Shown one piece after another: positions 58,812 to 64,000 of a stretch of DNA of 64,000 nucleotides. The notes below the pieces were generated by a model. That model was not told the DNA's origin. It searched no databases and saw only the letters and a list, made by a program, of their open reading frames with translations. The translations under genes were made by a program, and so were the position numbers. This stretch comes from Blasia pusilla (Eukaryota; Marchantiophyta; Marchantiopsida; Blasiales). Position 1 is the stretch's first letter, and the number at the start of each line of letters is the position of its first letter. The stretch lies in contig CM114273.1 of assembly GCA_050084515.1 (NCBI GenBank), positions 9,920,001 to 9,984,000 on the forward strand, written 5' to 3'.

Positions 58812-61800
58812 GATTGACGTTCAAGGAGAGTAGGGGCGCGACATCTCGCTTCGGCTTCTCCCGAGTCTGCGGACGGCTTGTCGGGGTCTCTATGACCTCA
58901 GACTCTGGTGGGGTTTTTTTCGCCGAGGACCTGGTCCGACCCTCTCTCCCCGCTCGCTCGGACGATTCCGCCTCTGGCCTTGAATCTTCAGCCTCTCTTT
59001 GGGAAGACTCGGCCTCGGAATTTTTCCCTCCCCTCGCCTTGCCTTTGAGACCTGTTGTGGATTTGTCTTTGGCTGTGCGGACCTTGGAAGCCAACTCAAC
59101 TGTCTCGTGGGCTTGCTCTTCCGCATCTCCTCCTCCGAAGTCTTCAGGCTGACAAAATTGGGGATGTCGTCTTGTCCTGAGGCCACTGCATCATGAAGCA
59201 CTCGTGAGTCCTTATCCGTGATTTCTTCAGGGTCGTTGAAGTCAAGCCAAATGGGGCAATTCTCCACCTCCCAATCAGACATGTGCTGCCCCATCTCCAT
59301 GTCGTAAATGGAGAATGTCTCTCCATCAGGCGGCGAAGCCCACAATTTCAAGGTCGCGGTAATTTTCCCAGTACTGCATTCTTACACTGGACGAGGTACC
59401 TGAAGACCATCCGTTGGCGCTTTTACTCGAACTGAATCGGCCATCTGCTCCTGTAGATCTCGCTTCTTCTTTGCTTGATCCCGTTTGTTCCCCTCGATTT
59501 CTTCGTCAAGCTTTGCCTAAGGGAGGACGCAAACCTTGAACATTGTCTTGAATCCTGGGTTTTTTATTGGCTTCTCCCGGATGTCGTCGAGCCAAACCTC
59601 AAAATCTATAGAACTTTCTAGGTTTGCTTCATCCGGAATGGGCTCTAATCTTTTGAGCTCCGCTTGCAGACCGTCCAGCACGGACTTCCCGATAACCCGC
59701 AACGCGTCCTAGAACGACCATTCGCGTAGCCAGTGGGAGATCACTCGATCGGACACACCCGGAGGATGGTGTGCCGCCCTCTTCTGGGCCTCTGTGCCCT
59801 CGAGACTGATTTTCATCAGTCGGATCCACCTAAACTTGCTTATGCCGGACAACGCAAACCGATGCACGCGATCTAGGGACACTTTCTCCCCAATCCGACC
59901 TTGCGGATCTTCATCCCTTTTCCGCTGGCGCTTGATAATTGCCTTCAGCTCCTTGTAGAACTCCGGACCAAGTTCGGGGTTGAGAATGCTGATGTATCGT
60001 TGCATCTTGCTCGCCGTGTATTTCGTGGCTGCAGATACTGCAGCTTGGATGAATTTCGCGTGCTCAGACCCAGATACTTTCTCCCTCCGCTTCACCTCGG
60101 TCTGGCGCTCTTCATGGGTGATGATGTATCTTCAACCAGAAAAGGATGGTTATGGCTGCATCTTGGGAAATAAACTTATTTGCCCAAGTTTTCTTTTTTA
60201 TCTGAGCACACTTTGCAAGCATCAGATTTACAAGGGCGTCGCCCAAGAACCCCTTGTACTCTCCCGGGTGCGTCGTAAGCACCTTCTTCACCCGATCGCA
60301 GTCCTGGATCCAGTGGTGGGTGACATTCCCCTCCGATACAATCCTGCACATCCAAACTCAACCCGTCAGAAAATTACATGGGTTCCTGCAACCCGTCGGA
60401 CTCGGCTGCATCGTCACGGCTCAAGATCGGATTCTAGGAACGAGCTAAATGATGCAATCCGTCGGATTGCATTCAGATTTGCTAATGCCTGGTTTCAACC
60501 TGTCGGACTCCGACGAGTTGTGCAATTGAACATACTAACGTGAACATAACAACCCGTCGGAGTCCAACAGGTTGCGCAATTGAATGGAAACTTGCAATTT
60601 GACACTAAATTTGCTAAACCAACTTCCGAATGCAACCCGTCGGACTCCGACGAGTTGATTTCGGCCAAAAACAGTTTCGAGGCAAGCAACCCGTCGGACT
60701 CCGACGGGTTGCTTTGGGCAAAAAACATACTACACCTGCGGTCAGTTGAACAACTAACTCGTCCGAGTCCGACGAGTTGCTTTCTTCAAAAAACATCCTG
60801 AAAAGGCGGCGAGTCGAGCAACCCGTCGGACTCCGACGGTTTTCTTTGGGCCAAAAACTTATTAAATCTGTGGTCAGTTGAACAACTCGTCGGAGTCCGA
60901 CGAGTTGCTTTCGGCAAAAAAAACCTAACCAATTCATCAATCGAGCAACTCGTCGAAGTCCGACAAGTTGCGTTTGGCCAAAAGCATCCCAACAAGAGTC
61001 CCGACCCAGCAAGAAGATACTCACGTGTTCATGGCATGCATTGCCATCTCCACCGTCGCCATGTAATGAGGGAATGGATGAAGGACCACTGCCTTCACGC
61101 AAAAATGTGCCTCCAAGGAGTTGGGCCGCTCCTCTGCAAACTTGGTCCACGCCATGAACCTGTGATTTCCATCCCAGATGAAGAAATACAGATTCCTCAT
61201 CCAGCTGAATTTTGTGCCCTCTACTTGCCTTCTGAAATCCTGGTCTCTCATCCTTCAAAATGTGTCGAGCTTTTCCAACTCCTCCTCCGTAACCAGGGCT
61301 TGCGTTCCATGCTCGTCGTAAGGCTGAACATAGAAGGGAGGAAAGCTATCGAGGTAGGATGCTGTCGCCGCCGATTGTCTAAGCTTCGCGATGTCCTCGT
61401 CGGACTGAATTTCGCGGACGTATTCCATTGTCTGCAATAGGCGAGTGGAATCTCTCGGGCGTTAGGCCCTCCATGAGTGCCATCCGCTTTACCACGTCGA
61501 ACCAGGACAAGATCAATAAGGTACACTAAATTCCCAATGAATTACAATTCACATAATTCAAAAAACCAGATCCTCTCTTACCCGCCGAAAAATTGGGTCG
61601 GTTTCTTGACCACCAACTTGCGAGATGAAGCTAGCAAATCGATCGGGAACTCGTCGATCCGATAGAGATCGATGTCTTCGGCTGGGCTTGAGACGAGAAT
61701 GACCCTCTCCGCTTCTTCGGCAATGTCCACCATCTCCACGTTGGCGGTCCTCATGACCTCATCGTCGTGATTTGAACTTCCGGCGTTTTCGCTATGTTGA

Positions 61801-62201
61801 TTGTGTCCCCGGACTTCATCGGGACATTTCCGCATCTCAACACTTTCGGTTGGACGGGCAGGGCTATCGTCAATGGCTATCGCTTTTTCCCTCCTCGCTT
61901 TAGCCAATTCTGCTCTCCTCACCGACGCGTCTAGACGCTTCTTTTCTCTCTTTTCGTCGGCGATCCTTTTCTTCAAGGCCTGCGACGTCTCAGCCTCTGC
62001 GTTCTGTCTATCGAGCACCTCTTGAACACGACTCGCAAGAAACTCCTGGTTGTGCATCTCCACTTCCCTTTTCCGCTCCTCGATTTCCAGCTGCCTAATT
62101 TCATTCGCCGAACGAGGCCCTGGAGATACTTACGCAGGAGTCCTAATCGACTTCGGAGTGAAGCTCCCAGACTTGTTGGCTTGTGATTTTTTCCTCATCA
62201 T
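58812..62201 (-). pseudogene. ParB-like domain protein gene, MULE-3 copy (C-terminal methyltransferase lost)
   Basis: Exon 1 is 62201-61582 (start MMRKKSQANKSG), exon 2 ends at 61025, exon 3 starts at 60343. The ParB-like core reads FFIWDGNHRFMAW, the best-preserved DGNHR box in the window. Exon 3 is cleaner than in MULE-1 at its start (EGNVTHHWIQDCDRVKKVL) and shows the 2-base loss in MULE-1. Lesions here are a TAA in exon 1 (~62132), a damaged exon 2 acceptor (GACAG changed to GACG at ~61491), frame breaks near 61437-61443 and 61251, a TAG after the DRVISHWLREWSF segment (~59709), and a stop at ~59520. The frame ends at 58808 next to the gypsy-A LTR. Confidence 0.75.
60389..60970. repeat. 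Intronic palindrome array of MULE-3
   Basis: Ten copies begin at 60389, 60455, 60496, 60550, 60633, 60687, 60755, 60819, 60883 and 60946. In the gene's direction the steps are 63, 64, 64, 68, 54, 83, 54, 41 and 66. MULE-1 has 64, 64, 64, 64, 54, 83, 54, 51 and 66. The array is therefore positionally conserved while the spacers have drifted. Confidence 0.9.
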
Positions 62202-62423
62202 TTTTTCCGGAAATGCCTCCACCTATGTCCACGATGAATTGCTTGATCTGTCGCCTTGCTGATGTCGAGATGAGTCGCCTTGATGGGTAGCTCGAATCGT
62301 CTCGCGATCGTTCAGTCAAACTAGCTTGATGGGTAGCCCTTGGTATCTGATCAGCTGTTGCACGGGAGAGAGAGGAATGGAGATCGCGAAATGAGAAACC
62401 GGAAATGAGCAATTTCTGCCTTA

Positions 62424-64000
62424 TTTCGACAACACTGCCCTCAAATGTTGAGCGTGCTCTTCCAGTGACTTTGAATAGATGAGCATATCATCAATATAGA
62501 TCCGTCTTCTCATGAAAAATGGAGCTCATCAATGTGGTGAACGTCGGAGGTGCATGCATTACACAGATCGAAGGGCATCACCACAAACTCGAACGAGCCA
62601 TATCTCGTTCTACACGCAATCTTTTCCACGCAATCTTTTCCACATTTGCTTCGGCAATCCGAATCTGGTAATATCCTGATTTCAAGTCAATCCTATTAAA
62701 GTACTTTGCCCCTGACAGTCTATCAAAGAGGTCATCGATCCTTGGAAGAGGGTAATTGTTTCTCACCGTCACTTTATTCAAGGCACAGTAATCCACATAG
62801 AGTCTCATCTTCCCATCCTTCTTCTTCACAAAGAGAACAGGCGCTCCATACGGTGACTTGCTGGTTCTAATGTAGCCTTTCTCTAAGAGCTCACTTAATT
62901 GCTTTTTCAACTCAACCAGCTCCTCTTGATTCAATCTATATGGTGCCTTAGAAGGTGGTTGAGATCCGAGAATGACCTCTATCTTGTGATCGACTGCCCT
63001 ATGCGGTTGCAACTCGTTCGGAAGCTCATTCGTCAAGATATCACCAAACTCCTTGATTACTCTCTGTAGCAGTCCTGGGATTCCCCTTGAACCCGTGGCC
63101 TGATCCCTATGTTTCTTGCTAGGGGTGTCCTCCACTTGTCTCATTAAGCAAAGGAATCCATCCTCCAACTCGGTCAAACTCCTCCTTGTAATGGCGTTCA
63201 CCAACTCCTTCCTCACAAGCATCTCGCAAACCAACCTTACTTGCAACCGTTTGCCTTTCACTAAGACGCTCAACCTCAATGGCCTTTGCCTTAGCTCCAC
63301 CTCATATGTATCTAGGAATGTGTTCCCCAAGACTCTGTTGATGCCATCCATCTCGCACACCGTGAAATTCTCCTTCAACTCGAATACTCCGCATCCTATC
63401 GTCAAACCCTGTACCAACTCGGAAGTTTGTTGAGACTTGCCTCCGGCAGAGCCAACTCAAATGGGCTCGTCCGCCTTAGAGGTTGACATACCCAACTCCT
63501 TCACGTTTCTCGGGCTTAGGAAGGAGTGCGAAGCACATGTATCCATGAGCAACAACACATCACGATCACAAATTTTGGATATTAGGTATACCAAGTTGGG
63601 TGTCCTCTTGGTGACTTGAAGGGAGGTCTCCAAACCTCTCGCCGAAAAGTGCTTAGCAGCTAATGCAATCATACTCCCATTACAAACCTTCGGTTTGGAG
63701 CATCCTTTCGCCATGTGCCTAGGTTCGCCACAATTGTAGCATACCACCTTGCCGTTTCCTGACTTTGGATGTTGTGCTGCCTTCGGCTTAGCAAGGCATT
63801 CCTGTCACTTTGCTGCTGGGTTGAGAGACAGTTCAACCCCACTCCAAATCATCTACATCACTCTTTGAAACAATTCAGCCCTCTGAGAACATGCTCGCAT
63901 CCATACATCAAGATCATCAAGGTTCAACACCTCACCAACATCTCGACGAATGATCATAGGTAAATCTGGCTCTTGGCCATACAAAAGCAAGTACAGTGAG
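62424..64000 (-). mobile_element. Gypsy-A1, left half (gag end, protease, RT to the catalytic box)
   Basis: Minus-strand sequence enters the window at 64000 in gag and ends in mid-RT at 62424. The last in-frame residues before the break are EEHAQHLRAVLSK, and the matching continuation LRANKLYAHMDK starts at 37283. The element would extend beyond 64000 to its 5' LTR. Confidence 0.8.
62430..63750 (-). pseudogene. Gypsy-A1 zinc knuckle, protease and reverse transcriptase
   Basis: CYNCGEPRHMAKGC (~63742-63700) is a C-x2-C-x4-H-x4-C RNA-binding knuckle. LLLMDTCASHSFLS (~63570) is the protease active-site box with Gly changed to Cys. RT runs from [20 protein letters not shown] through [20 protein letters not shown] and [15 protein letters not shown], all close to the Ty3/gypsy consensus. 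A 13-bp direct duplication (CGCAATCTTTTCC, 62613-62638) shifts the frame. Then FEFVVMPF and YIDDMLIYS, the catalytic Y-x-D-D box, follow near 62490. Confidence 0.8.

Larger units (their letters stand above)
58807..62427 (-). mobile_element. MULE-3: right half of a MULE-type transposon (methyltransferase gene side)
   Basis: A minus-strand copy of 1420 to ~5035 of MULE-1. It begins at the TATA-box position (62424-62427) and stops at 58807, where the gypsy-A2 LTR starts, before the methyltransferase domain. Its promoter-side end is complementary in content to the truncated end of MULE-2. Confidence 0.8.

Noticed and set aside
63769-63963. Plus-strand 64-codon frame as a gene
   Set aside because: It is the antisense of the gypsy-A1 gag end immediately before the zinc knuckle.
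1-64000. tRNA or rRNA genes
   Set aside because: I looked for cloverleaf-like and rRNA-like segments and saw none that I could support by eye. A tRNAscan/Infernal run would settle it.

Overview
The window looks like nuclear DNA of a streptophyte (green-plant lineage) with a large, repeat-laden genome. Two intron-bearing host genes sit in a low-repeat island of about 10 kb (14.1-22.9 kb, both minus strand). The first encodes a plant-type plastid protein with a transit peptide. Everything else is nested, decayed mobile DNA. Ty3/gypsy elements carrying a cytosine methyltransferase have been described from charophyte algae, and one is present here, so a charophyte such as a Chara-like alga is my best guess. 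I cannot fix the species. All mobile-element borders below were read by eye and are approximate.

Two mobile families in this window each carry a different DNA-methyltransferase domain. (1) A Mutator-like DNA transposon, called MULE here, has copies or fragments at 1-8333, 24380-25440, 32551-37282, 43264-44600 and 58807-62427. It has two divergent genes. The minus-strand gene is a transposase with a WRKY-GCM1-type zinc finger, DDE-like motifs and a SWIM finger. The plus-strand gene encodes a large protein with a ParB-like domain (DGNHR motif) and a C-terminal beta-class DNA N4/N6-methyltransferase-like domain. The shared promoter and introns of both genes are packed with a family-specific 25-bp palindrome (arms CAACCCGTCGGA and TCCGACGGGTTG), often spaced 64-67 bp. 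(2) A Ty3/gypsy family, called gypsy-B, has copies at 9466-13205, 26.1-32.55 kb, 39.2-43.26 kb (minus) plus 44.6-44.75 kb, and 46.2-47.7 kb. It carries a C5-cytosine methyltransferase between protease and reverse transcriptase. A second gypsy family, gypsy-A, is a chromovirus with a C-terminal chromodomain.

Layout: MULE-1 (1-8333); LINE endonuclease fragment (8610-9465); gypsy-B1 with a gypsy-A LTR inside (9466-13205); host gene 1 (14101-17659); host gene 2 (19104-22861); a spacer with perfect hairpins (23.5-23.85 kb); a diverged MULE relative (24.4-25.4 kb); gypsy-B2 with the best-preserved C5-methyltransferase (30.55-31.18 kb), cut by the end of MULE-2 (32551); half of gypsy-A1 (37279-39130); gypsy-B3 (minus) containing MULE-4; satellite-like DNA (47.7-49.9 kb); a probable CACTA remnant (50.2-54.9 kb); gypsy-A2 ending in an LTR (54955-58806); MULE-3 (minus); and the other half of gypsy-A1 (62424-64000, minus).

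The junctions at 37279-37282 and 62424-62427 are complementary. Flipping the 25.1 kb between them makes the gypsy-A1 reading frame continuous and joins MULE-2 to MULE-3 without a gap relative to MULE-1. This indicates an inversion (or an assembly flip) with a 4-bp GAAA microhomology, one end of which falls in the methyltransferase gene's TATA box. Nearly every mobile-element gene has stops or frameshifts. Only the two host genes read cleanly across predicted splice sites.
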